Assembly: GCA_015501055.1 (NCBI GenBank) | Contig: JADNYV010000414.1 | Coordinates: forward strand, 1 to 30,786 | Direction: 5' to 3' | Length of the DNA stretch: 30,786 bases | Source of the DNA: Mucidula mucida | Taxonomy: Eukaryota; Basidiomycota; Agaricomycetes; Agaricales; Physalacriaceae | Part shown: positions 1 to 10,061 of the stretch, in pieces | Numbering within the stretch: position 1 is the first letter of the stretch | Layout of the letters: every line of letters begins with the position of its first letter | Notes under the pieces: model-generated | Told to the model about the DNA's origin: nothing | The model's database searches: none | The model's input: only the letters and a program-made list of their open reading frames with translations | Position numbers and translations under genes: made by a program

Positions 1-1
1 G

Positions 2-924
2 CTAACGGCCCCAGATTCTCAGGATCTCGAGCCTAACGCGGCGACACTAAGAAATAACGAAACCTTTCACAGTGGGCGAGGAGCAATGGCTAGAGCGTAG
101 AGGTATGTTTTCTTTGTGCGCTGTTGATCGATAGTATGCTTACTATCTATAACAGGACCTCTATCTATGACGACAGGAAACAGTATGGCCACACTTCCCT
201 TGCCAATCATGAATCCGAACTTCCAGGCGATAATCGACAAGGCCAATGCCCAAATCCCAGCGGATTACCTTCCGACAACGTATAAAGCCGAAAACATTGC
301 AGGCTTCCTAGCGCAACGGGAGCTCCTCGTCGCCTCATACGCATCTACCACAAACGGCCTCATCGAAGTCCCTTCTCTGGCGGCGGCAGCACTGCGCTCT
401 GCTCGAGAAGCCCATATCTCGCGGAACCGTAACCTTGAATGTAACAGACCGCTATGCCGAGCCTATCATCGACTTCAACACTGGCGTGAACCCCGTCGAC
501 ACGGACATCTTTGTGTCGGTTATCAAGTTTTACCGCAAATGGATGGCCGCGCCGAGTATGGCTCAGCTGGGACCGGTGGAGGAGGCGCCTGGGACTAACG
601 TGACGACTGATGAGGATATTGGGCGTGGGCGAATGAGGGCATGGGTACAGCACGGCGCATACGTGCTGCACTGCGGCGATGATGCCGCGGACTTGGGCGG
701 GTTGTGTCGTCCGAGCTTTTGGTGTATGGTGTTAGTGGTTTGAGCGTTGGGGATATTTCGCTCATCCCGATGATTCCTGCACGCATACTTGTGCGACGGT
801 GTATGCCATTTCTGAAAGGTGGGTTCAATGTGTACTTGGTTTGCTAGGATGCTGACGCGGAACAGCAGCAGATTTGATTAAGAGTCGGGCTTCGACTGTC
901 CCGCCATTGGATCCTGGATACTGA
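2..924 (+). pseudogene. GMC oxidoreductase, C-terminal remnant
   Basis: This is the 3' part of a glucose-methanol-choline family FAD oxidoreductase (aryl-alcohol or glucose oxidase-like); the 5' part lies outside the window. A 53-nt intron (103-155) joins the end of one segment to a segment reading GPLSMTTGNSMATLP. Further on are RGTVTLNVTDRYAEPIIDF (about 423-480), a decayed HPCG-type active-site segment near 665-700 read as LHCG with the proline missing, then SELLVYGVSGLSVGDIS, a damaged second active-site segment HTCATVYAISE near 783-820, and a final ADLIKSR ending at a stop at 922-924. The correct frame changes at least five times (near 75, 395, 680, 703 and 783), and the last splice junction does not keep frame. 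Neighbouring intact genes have no such shifts, so this is decay rather than sequencing noise. Family assignment is firm; the substrate cannot be inferred. Confidence 0.82.
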
Positions 925-1728
925 AGACCGTGTTGGCGGCAAGTCTTTCTTCGTGTCTTTTCACGCTTGAATGTTACTGATCGGTAGCCTTCAAAGGTTG
1001 TAACGAGTAAGGAAGCAAATCGTCGCGTTATTCGCAGTGCAATTCGGATACTAGTACACGTCCCATCTTCACGTGGCGTGAAAGTCTTACAGCGTGATCG
1101 ATAACTTGCTCTCGAACCGCCATCATCGGCTGTCTGTTATTGGATCTGTCCCGCGTTTTCTCGTCCTCGAACGATTTCGCCACTGCTGTTTATCCGCGTT
1201 CTTAAGGAACGCCCAAAGGTAACGTCAACTTGTGGCATATCTGTTACTCAGTGGCGCGTGTCTCGTCTTTCTCTTTTTTTGGGATTCCCCATCAGCTGCT
1301 GCTGAAGATTATCATGGTAACATTGATTGACGCACACGGCAAGGTTTAATCCGTTGAGAGCATCAGATTTCAAGTTAAGCTGATACTACATTGACCAGCG
1401 GAACTGCCGCGACCATTGGAATCTTGCACAATGTCTCAGCCATTTCTCTATCGACGAAGGTTACACTGCAAATATCCATCGTATGTAATAGGTAATTGAA
1501 TCGCGTATTAGCAATAGGTCCGTCGGCCGTCGGCCGAGCTCAACAGATCCGCTAGGAGCCGCTAGGGCATCATGCCACCCACCAGAGAAGGAAGCTCTCA
1601 CACTTTGTTCAGCACACGCCAAAATTTCACCTGTCTTCGCGCACCAAACACCCGGGTTCTTCGTACATGAATAAAAAGGCCGCTAGTCCATATCACCGTG
1701 GTTTTTTCCTTTGACTCCCATCATCATC
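925..1728. other. intergenic stretch, no gene seen
   Basis: About 800 bases between the GMC remnant and the MFS gene. I see no coding pattern, repeat or RNA gene. The right end is probably the MFS promoter and 5' leader. Confidence 0.5.
1671..1678 (+). promoter_or_regulatory. TATA-like box upstream of the MFS gene
   Basis: ATAAAAAG lies 50 bp before the first ATG (1729) and about 120 bp before the chosen start (1799). The assignment rests only on sequence and spacing. Confidence 0.3.
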
Positions 1729-1798
1729 ATGGACAACAACATGGATATCGAAACCAAATCCACTACGGGGACGGAAAATCGTTCCAACCACTCCAGGC

Positions 1799-3892
1799 AT
1801 GAGTCTCGCCAACGTTGCGCTCGTTGATATGCACGAAGATGGCTCTGTCGATCCCGTATACCAGGCCAAGGCGCGCGTGTTGAACAATGCGATCCAGGAA
1901 ATCGGGATGGGCAGGTATCAGATACACCTCTTTATCTGTGCGGGGTTTGGCTGGTTCGCGTACGTCTACCTTCGACTGTATCTTTCCCTCCCACGCGTAA
2001 TCTGATGATTTTCTACAGCGATAGCGTGTGGCCGGTTCGTTCACCATTTTCTTTCTATAGACGAAGCCGCTTATCCGGGCGCAGTTGATAACGAGTCTTA
2101 TCCTAACGCAAGTTACCGCCGAGTTCAAGTTTAGTGGACCGTATCTTACGCTGGCGGCGAACATTGGCTTGCTCGTGGGCGCTATCGTGTGGAGCGTGGG
2201 ATGCGACATATGGGGTCGGAGGTAATTGGATCGGATTTCTCTACAGTTCTTCTGATTACTTATTCTCCTCTTCCCCAAGATGGTCGTTCAATCTCAGCCT
2301 CCTCATTGCGGGCGTATTCGGTCTATCTGCGGGCGGCTCCTCCAACTTTGTATCCCTCGCTTCCTTACTCGCCGTGGTGGGCGTCGGCGTCGGCGGTACG
2401 TCCGAAGTTGTCCTTCTCTCCACACGATGAATTCGATGCATGTTACGTTAACAGGAAACATGCCAGTCGACTCGGCCGTATTTTTGGGTATGTGTTGTTG
2501 AGCGTTCAAGCTGTCATTCATTGTCAACTGACTACAACTGAATAGACCTCGTCCCCGGCACACATCAATACCTTCTCACTGTCATGTCCATATGGTGGTG
2601 TCTGGGCCAGCTGTTCTGCTCTCTCGTACGTCCCTCGTCTCATTCCTATCGACTTCAATTCCCCTTACCCCATCCGCAGATCGCCTGGCCGCTGATAGCC
2701 AACTTTTCATGCGCCCCATCTACCTCGGAGGAATGCTTGCGCTCAGACAATATGGGTTGGCGATATCTCCTCTTCACCCTCGGGGGCGTCAGCCTCCTGC
2801 TCTGGTCCATCCGCTTCTTCGTATTCGACCTCGTGGAGAGCCCCCGGTTCCTTGTCGGCATCGGCAAAGACGCGGAGGCCGTGGAGATTATTCATAAGAT
2901 TGCGGTTTACAATGGGAAGACGTCGTCCTTGACTTTGGATGATCTGCTGGATGTGGATGAGAAGGGAAAGGGAATGGGAGGAGAACGTCCATTGTTGAGT
3001 AGGACGTCTGTGTATGGATTGGACCACGTGAAGGCGTTATTCAAGACGCGTAAAATGGCGGTGTCGACATCGCTTTTGATATCGCTCTGGGGCGTTATTG
3101 GGTTGGCGTCTACTTTGTATAACAGCTTTTTGCCTTTCCTGTAAAGTGTTCACTTACCTCTGATCTCTCTCGCCAGCTGACATCCTTGTGCAAGCTTGAA
3201 CAGCCGCGGCGCATCATTTGGCGACGGATCGCTCGATATCACTTATAGAAACGTTTGTCGAGCATTACACACACTCTCTCATACATCTCACTCACGTTTG
3301 GCGTAGAACTTTATACTAAGCGTCATCGGCGTCCCAGGCGCCTTCCTCGCAGGCTGGGCAGTCGAGCGGCCGTACATTGGGAGAAAAGGCACTCTGGCTA
3401 TAGCATCGGGCGAGTAACCGCTTTTCCTCTGAGACCGTCCATTATTCAACGACCTAGGGCTCACCGGCGCGTTTCTGTTCGCGAGCACCACGGCCCGCAG
3501 CTCGAATGCGCTGCTGGGGTGGAACTGTGGGTATTATTTCTTTAGTAATGTGAGTTCCTCTTTCCTTCGTTCTGTCTGGGGGAAAGGACTGATTGAGTAG
3601 ATCATGTACGGCGTCCTATACGCCATCTCTCCAGAGATCTTTCCGGCGAAAGATCGCGGAACGGGGAATGGGCTCGTTGCTACTGCTACACGGGTGTTTG
3701 GTGTCATTGTATGTTTTTGAGCGTCCTATATTTTTTTGATGTTCATTTCCACGTTCATAGGCTCCAGTGATAGCGCTATACGCCGACATTTCGACAGTGG
3801 TCCCTGTGTACATCGCAGGGGGACTGGTCATCTTCGCTGGTGCATTGGCGCTGCTCATCCCGTTCGAGCCAAGAGGTAAAGCATCCATCTAA
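1799..3892 (+). CDS. MFS membrane transporter (sugar/organic-solute porter type), 12 exons
   Basis: Integral membrane transporter of the major facilitator superfamily, 506 aa. Exons: 1799-1959, 2019-2034, 2061-2221, 2280-2395, 2455-2487, 2546-2625, 2680-3140, 3195-3252, 3307-3409, 3458-3549, 3601-3708, 3761-3892. All phases agree and the total is 507 codons including stop. The N-terminus carries DPVYQAKARVLNNAIQEIGMG before the first membrane segment (LFICAGFGWFADS). The MFS loop motif reads GCDIWGRRWSF, and a central charged loop (near VESPRFL and the following acidic stretch) separates the two six-helix halves. The C-terminal half includes GWNCGYYFF and SPEIFPAKDRGTGNG, typical of fungal sugar-porter-like members. 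Exon 2 is only 16 nt, and intron 9 (3410-3457) needs a GC donor (GCGAGT). An upstream ATG at 1729 opens a 33-codon frame that ends inside exon 1, so either it is a uORF or the original start was lost by a 1-nt indel. Substrate unknown. Confidence 0.9.
2019..2034 (+). other. 16-nt microexon of the MFS gene
   Basis: Lies between introns 1960-2018 and 2035-2060. It completes codon GCC and encodes the DSVWP segment at the first membrane helix, joining FGWFA to TKPLIR. Without it the frame and the conserved segment are lost. Confidence 0.8.
3410..3457 (+). other. GC-AG intron in the MFS gene
   Basis: Splicing at G|GCGAGT ... CTAG|GG gives TLAIASG-LTGAFLF in frame. The nearby GT donor at 3413 (GTAACC) would shift the frame by one. 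GC donors with an otherwise good consensus are a known minor class. Confidence 0.75.
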
Positions 3893-4254
3893 AACTTCAT
3901 AAGTAGATATAGGTGTTGTAGATTATGTATCCCAATTCACAGAATGTTTGTTTTTTACTTAGCTGCCATGTCATGAGGCTTGTTTGGACGTTCAGCAATT
4001 CCAAGCTGACTCGGAGTCCGGACACGTGGCAAAGATCGTGTGAGCGAATGGGTCCTGCATTCCAGCCATCGAACCTTCAGAGATTATAGTTTATGTACGA
4101 ATGAGGCAGTCAATGTGGATCACTTCTTCTTGTCTCTTGCGACGTTGACTTCCGAAAGTCTCGTCCTGCATTCTTTGGATACTCTACAGTCCTTGCTTTT
4201 GAACTACTTCTGTTCTTGAACACTCATTTGTTTTTTCTCTCTTTCCTCTCAGTA
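3893..4254. other. intergenic stretch containing the unresolved left end of the DIRS-like element
   Basis: No host gene is visible. The last part (pyrimidine-rich CTCTTTCCTCTCAG just before the Gag ATG at 4255) looks like a 3' splice site or leader of the DIRS-like element. I could not locate the element's left terminus or its terminal repeat. Confidence 0.4.
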
Positions 4255-5817
4255 ATGTCTGGCCCCACTCCCCCTGTCCGTGTCTTGGTCAACCCGTATA
4301 CCCTCTCTTGCCCGGACTTCGCGCTACCCGAATGGGCGGACTCTAGGGAAGATGCTGTGAAGGCTCGCCAGATTGCCGAGCCACAGGCCGTTGCCCTCCT
4401 TGCGAAGAGGTGGGCTGAAGGTAATGACAGGAGCAAAGCTGCATGGGATGCTCAGGTCGCGGCGGATAAAGTTGCTGCTGTCGCCGCCGAGGACCAGCGC
4501 CTGGCAGCCGAAAAGCTGGCGGAAGAGGCGGCGGAGCGCGCACGACAGGACGCCGTCATTGACAAGAAGCCACAGCTAGGTCGAATACCAAGGCGCCCAA
4601 TTATATCCACGGTCTAGTTCATCCGACAGCCCTCAAACTCGTTCAGGCTCGCCGCTACGTATCTCTGGTGTACTGGACTCCTGACGCGTTGAAGTTGGCG
4701 GCTGACTTGGACGCCTCAACCGCTGATGATGCTGTCGCCAACGGTCTGCGCGTCCTTCTCGGACAGGAGCCAGTCTCGCGAAAGTTGCCGGGCGAGAGTA
4801 CCATGGACTGGACATATTTCTGAAGCCTACAGCGGTTACATTCGCGCGGTAATTGCCAACAACTGGCCTGCCAACCATGTTCACGCTTTGAACGATTTAT
4901 TCTTCAAGCTTGGCATTCACGATTATGCAGCCAAACAGGGCAAGCGCGCACTGCTCACGTATTGCGAGTACATCCGTCGCCTTTGGCTCAACGATTTTGA
5001 AGCTGGTCGTGTCTCCTTCAATGTTGGTGACATCAACGAGACCACGTTGGAGAGGACGTACAACAACATTGTGGCGAAGGAGTCGACGGCTGCAATCCAG
5101 ACTGTGCGTTTCTTCTAGCCTTACTCCAGCTCTCGTTACTGACTATTTCCGTCATTTCCCTTTCTTTCCCATTATATCTTTTGCATCACATTTCATTTGG
5201 CCTTCCAATGCCTTGCATTTTCACTTGGCCTTCCGATGCCTTGCACATTTATTGCTTGGCCTTCCAATGCCTATCACATCACATAACCCTTCCAATGGTT
5301 TTATTGTATCTTAACCTTACAATGGGTTTGCACTTCATTCTGGCCTTCCGATGCCTTGACATTTCTGTGTCATTACAGTTGTGTGATTCAAACCCAAAAG
5401 TGCAGGCATTACTTCACAGGCTTGAGAACACCGCTCGCACAGTATTGTTGTTTTTGGCCAAGCAATTGTGTTCCATTTCCCCACAGTATGGTGCATCATC
5501 ATCTCAACGCAACAGCCAGCACCAATTTCACAAGAGCACTGGTGGTCGAAACCCCGTCATCTGTGCCATCTGCTTGGGGCTGCACATAAATGTCTCATCT
5601 TGTGAAGCTACAACCCTTTGGAATGGCGGGCCTACACACATATGCAGGTGTTCCACAGGCAATATCAAAACCAAGTCAGGGAGTCATGTTTGCCTCAACT
5701 GGCAAATTCCCTGAAGTTGTGCCAGCACTTTTCATTCTAAGCGTCACAAGTGCTCCAGCTGTGGCAACAAGGGTCATGGCGCCTACAAATGTCCTCAAGA
5801 TCAGAAGAACTTGAGCT
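4255..5817 (+). pseudogene. DIRS-like Gag protein with C-terminal zinc knuckles
   Basis: Capsid-like ORF1 of the DIRS-like element. It starts at ATG 4255 (MSGPTPPVRVLVNPYTL); an ATG at 4216 is in frame but lies in a leader-like region. An alanine- and glutamate-rich helical stretch follows (about 4440-4560). The frame shifts near 4580 and returns near 4815. The core NNWPANHVHALNDLFFKLGI to TTLERTYNNIVAKES runs to about 5103. A likely intron 5104-5405 (GTGCGT ... GTGCAG) contains hairpin repeats. Exon 2 holds a first cysteine cluster (CAICLGLHINVSSC), an in-frame TGA at 5712-5714, and a clear CCHC knuckle CSSCGNKGHGAYKC (about 5748-5790). The layout of two zinc clusters just before RT fits fungal DIRS Gag proteins. 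Inactive. Confidence 0.75.
5197..5367 (+). repeat. six-copy ~28-bp tandem repeat, each unit a small hairpin
   Basis: Units begin near 5197, 5225, 5256, 5284, 5311 and 5341. Four contain GGCCTTCCAATGCC or its CCGATGCC variant, a stem GGC/GCC around a loop like CTTCCAAT. Unit 4 has AACC...GGTT and unit 5 has AACC...GGTT around nearly the same loop, so both stem sides changed together. The array lies in the presumed Gag intron. Confidence 0.75.
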
Positions 5818-6233
5818 CTCACTCCTTTTGAGCCAGACAACTGGGAGTATTTGCTCTCGTTGCATGGCCTCAGCACCCGGTATTCTTATTTTGTCAACGG
5901 CCTTTGTTTTGGCTTTAATATTGGCATTCCACCCATTACATATACATATACCCCTTCTAATAGCCCGTCCATTATCACTAATATTGGTGAGTTCAATTGC
6001 ATTGTTTAGAATGAGTTTGTTACTACTAGTTGTTACATTAGCCCATGCTTAAAACACAAACTGGAAGACCTCATTAGTCCTTTTCAGACTTTACCTCTAT
6101 TACTGGTTCCAAAGCCACACTCGGACAAGCTGTGCTTGGTTCAGAATTTCGCCTTTCTCACGGGTGCCACAAGACAGCATCTACTCTATTAATCATTTCA
6201 TCTCTTCCAACAACTTTCTGTGCACTTGGGGCA
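5818..6233 (+). pseudogene. DIRS-like reverse transcriptase, N-terminal part
   Basis: One frame reads PFEPDNWEYLLSLHGLSTRY, FNIGIPPITYTY, then a TAG stop near 6008, ISPCLKHKLEDLISPFQTLP, and KPHSDKLCLVQNFAF. After one frameshift near 6155 it continues as SIYSINHFISSNNFLCTW up to the gypsy insertion. This is the segment preceding the RT palm in DIRS elements: the K-x-x-LVQ-x-F motif is the early RT motif and the NHFI...W segment follows it. The upstream Gag knuckle is in a different frame. Its continuation begins at 10585. Confidence 0.75.
6229..6233 (+). repeat. target-site duplication of A1, left copy (GGGCA)
   Basis: GGGCA directly precedes the LTR start TGTTAG; the same five bases follow the other LTR at 10585-10589. 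Confidence 0.9.
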
Positions 6234-6422
6234 TGTTAGTGACTGACTATAGCCACATGACTAAACCAGGTACCACAGAGAGACTTAGGGAAAGAAAGTG
6301 TTTGCGTTCGTAGAACTAGGCTAGGCCAGGTATATAAACGAGATTGGAACTAAAGTACAATAACAAGCCCCCAATAAGATATGATGAGATGTGAAAATGT
6401 AAAAATATGGCAATTCATAACA
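6234..6422 (-). repeat. A1 3' LTR, internally deleted (189 bp)
   Basis: Matches both ends of the 523-bp partner LTR but jumps from ...AAAGTACAATAA to CAAGCCCCC, omitting about 330 bp. Outer ends TG and CA are kept. Confidence 0.88.
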
Positions 6423-6436
6423 TCACCCCCTCCTTA
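6423..6436 (-). promoter_or_regulatory. polypurine tract of A1
   Basis: On the minus strand this is AAGGAGGGGGTGA ending at the 3' LTR start, the expected plus-strand primer position. A2 has the same tract at 19061-19074. Confidence 0.75.
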
Positions 6437-9400
6437 AGGTGCAAGTTCCATTCTGCACCAGAGTTGCTCCATAAGGGTTGCAGAGGGTAGCATGACATTA
6501 AGGGGTTTAGTATTGGGCGGTGGCATGGGTCGGAATAAATGGGATGGAAACTGCGACATAGGAACTTCAATTCGAGCAAGCGCAGGTGGCTTCGGCTTGT
6601 TTGGGTACTGTTGGTGGAAATTGCGGATAGCTTTGTCGGCATTCTTGAGATTGCATGCCGGTTCCCATGTCTGCTCATGTGTGCCATAACCCTTCCAGTG
6701 AATCTTGTATTGGCCCATGGTACTTCCGGGAATTAACCACATTCTCAACCTCTCATTCCGGCTTGACGCCTTCCAACACCGGTGGCAGACACATGTTTTG
6801 GGGTTGTGTTGGGAACTGGAGCTCGTGATAAGGCGTCAACAGGGCCTCATTGAACACAGAATGGATGCTTTTCCACGTGTAAGGAATCTGGAGTTTGTAA
6901 GACCTTGTCCCAACTTTCTTGATCACTTTGAACGGCCCAAAGTGTTTGTCATCAAGCTTCTTTATTGGTTGGTCCGTGCTGAGATTCGTCCCTTTCAGCC
7001 ATACTTTGTTGCCTTCCTTGTACTCTACTGCTTCTGTCCGCTTCCTGTCATAAAACCGTTTCATGTTCTCCTTTGCCATCTCCAATGCTGATCCCACTTC
7101 GTCCCATGTCTTCCTCATGCCGTTGGCAAACTCCTGCGCAGTCTCATTTCTCAATGCTGTTTTTGGAGCGGTGCCTTTGTAGGGGTGTCTGCCCATGTCT
7201 GCGAAGAACGGAGTGACTTTGGTTGCCGAGTGTACCCGATCATTGTAAACAAATTTGGCAGAGGGTAACCATTCATGCCAGTCGTTCTGATGGTAATTGA
7301 TGAATAACCGTAAGTAATGTTCTATCTCTTGGTTCAGCTGTTCTGTTTACCCATTTGCCTGTGAATGATACGCCATTGTGAAATTTCCTTCAATGCCCAG
7401 CAACCGGTACAACTCCTTCATGAAGCGTGAATGATATTGCAGCCCTCAATCATGTATCATCTGTCGCGGCAATCCATGTATAGGAAAGATGTGATTGCAG
7501 TAAATATGAGCCATGCCTTCTGACGTCAGGGTGGTGTGTGTTGGTATAATGCGTAACCACTTTGTGAAATGGTCCACAAATGTGCTGATCACATTGTATC
7601 CTCCCAACTCCGACAACTTGCCGATCATGTCCGTCCCGACTTTCTCCCATGGTTCGCTTGGTACATATATAGGATGGAGGGGTGCAGCCGGCTTTGTGCA
7701 ATGTGACTTTGTAACTTGGCATTTTTGACACCCTTCCACGTATTCACAGACGTCTTGGCTGATTCCTGACCACCAATAGGTACGTGTAATCAGCTCAAGG
7801 GTCTTGTATCGTCCGGGATGCCCTGCAAGCTGTGCATCGTGATGCATTCCGATAACTTTTCCCCGCAATTCCTTGTCCTTTGGTATGTAAATACAATCCT
7901 TCCATATAATAAGTCCATTTTCCTTCTCTTCCCATCCTTTTTCTTTGTTTTCTAATGCTTTTTGTATGTATCTGTCTTTGTTTTCTTTTCTTTGTTTGAT
8001 TTTGTTAAGTAATTCGTCCTCCGGTATAGCTACTGTATGTAAAGAAAATTGAATTTGTGATATAAAAAACTCCGGTTTTAGCAAAACAACATTTTCATTA
8101 TCTTTTTCCCCCTTCTCAAGGCCTGTCATCCTTGATAAGGCATCAGCTTTTCCCATTGTCCTGCCTGGCTTATGAATCATCTGTATGTCATATTCCGCCA
8201 ACTCCGTAACCCATCACACCTGCCTCTGGTTCAACTTCTGCGGCTTCCTGAAGTACTGAAGGTTTTGATGATCGGTAAAAACCTCCACCGTCTCCGTTGC
8301 TCCTAGGAGATACTGCCTCCAGTCATCAATCGAGTCCATGATAGCCATCATTTCCTTGTCGTAGATCTCGTAGTTGCATTCAACTTCATTTAATGCGCGA
8401 GATCGAAAAGCCACTGGTCTTCATTTCCCATCGACAAATTGGGAAAGAACAGCCCCATTTGCATAGTTTGAGGAGTCCGCCTCAACTCGAAACTTGCCAT
8501 TGTCGTGTGGTACAATCAGGACGGGTTCTTCCGTCATCCTCCGTTTCAACTCCTCAAACGCCTTGTGCTACTCCATGCCCTAAACCCACTCGCCCTTTGT
8601 GGTTAGCAATGTCAACGGCATTGCTACTCCCGCAAATCCCCGAATAAAATGTCGGTAGAAGTTGCAGAAGCCCAGGAACAACTGTACTTCCTCCTTCTTT
8701 GTTGGCTCCCTCCATTCCTTCACAACGGTCACTTTTGCCGGATCCATCTTCACTTCTCCTCCGCAAACAATCACTCCCAAGTAATCTACAGTATGTGCCT
8801 CAAAACTACATTTCTTGGGTTTTAAATACAACTTATTTACTTGTAGTATCTCTAGTACTTGTCGTACACTGTGCCTGTATTCTTCCAACGTGTTCGTAAA
8901 GATAAGTATATCGTCTAAGTATACTATAACATGTCCTTCGTCAATCAACTCCTTCAGAATATGATTCATGAACAATTGGAAGGTGGCCGGCGAGTTTGTA
9001 AGTCCAAAGAACATGACTGAGGGCTCGAACAGGCCTCAGTTTATTTGAAACACTGCCTTCCATTCGTCACCGTCTTTGATTCAGATGTTGTTGTAACCCC
9101 ATCAGACATCCATCTTTGTAAACCATGTCACTCCCTTCAACTTGTCGATAAGCTCCTGGATCAATGGCAAGGGATATTGGTTTTTGATTGTCATGTCGTT
9201 CAATTTCCAATAATCTTGTACGGGCCGAAGACTTCTGTCCTTCTTTTTGACAAAGAAGAATGGTGACGCCATGGGTGAGATTGATGGTTGTATGCGTCCC
9301 GTGTGTATGTTTTCCTCCAAAAACTTGTCTAACGCCTTCTGCTCAGATGGACTAAGGGGATAGACCTTACAGTCAACCAGTTTGGAACCAGGCATGAGTT

Positions 9401-9617
9401 CTATTGCGTGATCCCAGGGTCTTCGCTCTGGTAGCTTGTCAAAGTCCGCTTTGCTGAATACATCGGAGAATTCCTTGATGTAAGGTGCAGCGGCGGATGA
9501 AGGCTGTTGTGATCTCAGCTTTTCACCGCTTTTGCGATAGTTGTCCCAGTCCATCCAAAACAACCGCTCTCCCTCCTCCAGTTTCTCTTCTACATCTTCT
9601 CCTTCATCTTCTGGCAA
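6434..9617 (-). pseudogene. A1 polyprotein: RT, RNase H, integrase, chromodomain
   Basis: Read on the minus strand. RT: FFFVKKKDRSLRPVQDYWKL, TWFTKMDV (first catalytic Asp), FFGLTNSPATFQLFMN and VIVYLDDILIF (intact YLDD), at about 9330-8880. RNase H: VEADSSNYA to VEVFTDHQNLQYF (about 8500-8240). Integrase: zinc-binding HHDAQLAGHPG ... CQKCQ, core Asp in KVGTDMIGKL, second Asp in QMIHD before a TGA (7446-7448), Glu in TEQLNQEIE after a TAA (7347-7349). The C-terminal domain (KVWLKGTNLS, FGPFKVIKKVG) is followed by a chromodomain (YKIHWKGYGTHEQTWEPACNL) that is frameshifted from integrase near 6720. Stops at MDV*WGYNNI*, N*GLFEP, QV*WVTEL replace arginines. Dead. Confidence 0.9.
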
Positions 9618-9653
9618 GTCATACTCGGGTAGATAGCCGCAGCGGTCTGGGCA

Positions 9654-10019
9654 TCAATCAAAAGTCAACGTGGATTCCGTCCAGTTGATCGTGGGGTTGT
9701 GATATCGTAGCCAATCTAGCCCCAAAAAGATACTTGTTTTGCCAAGATTGGTGACGGCCAACTTGATCTTTTCAGCGTGATCACCAATCTTCATCTGGAC
9801 CTCCACAAAACCTTTGATTGCTCCTCCCTTGTTTAGGGTTCCATCTGCATTATAGACAGGAAGCTTGACCGGTAACTCCTTGATTGGGAGTCCGTTCTTC
9901 TCGACAAATTCTTTATTGACGCAAGAACCCGTTGCTCCGCTGTCGAGAAGGGCACTTGTTTCCCATTCAGAGCCTGTGTGTACGCTCTCTATGGTTACTC
10001 GGAGTTGCATGTTCAACAA
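9654..10019 (-). pseudogene. A1 retropepsin-like aspartic protease segment
   Basis: An open 121-codon frame beginning MLNMQLRVTIE with the catalytic motif ALLDSGATGSCV, a flap-region equivalent, and IFLGLDWLRYHNP, the conserved segment after the second half of the fold. It would cleave the polyprotein. It starts about 40 nt inside the 5' LTR with no Gag before it. The frame stops at 9654 before the RT part (9617) resumes. It is open itself but belongs to a dead polyprotein. Confidence 0.8.
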
Positions 10020-10061
10020 TCAGGGATGTGTGGTAGGTGGTAGAAGGTACTTCTGATCTTC

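Noticed and set aside
3413..3457. GT donor at 3413 for MFS intron 9
   Set aside because: It shifts the frame and destroys the conserved LTGAFLF segment; the GC donor at 3410 keeps it.
5197..5367. Hairpin repeats as a CRISPR array
   Set aside because: No unique spacers, uneven unit length, diverged units, and a eukaryotic genome.
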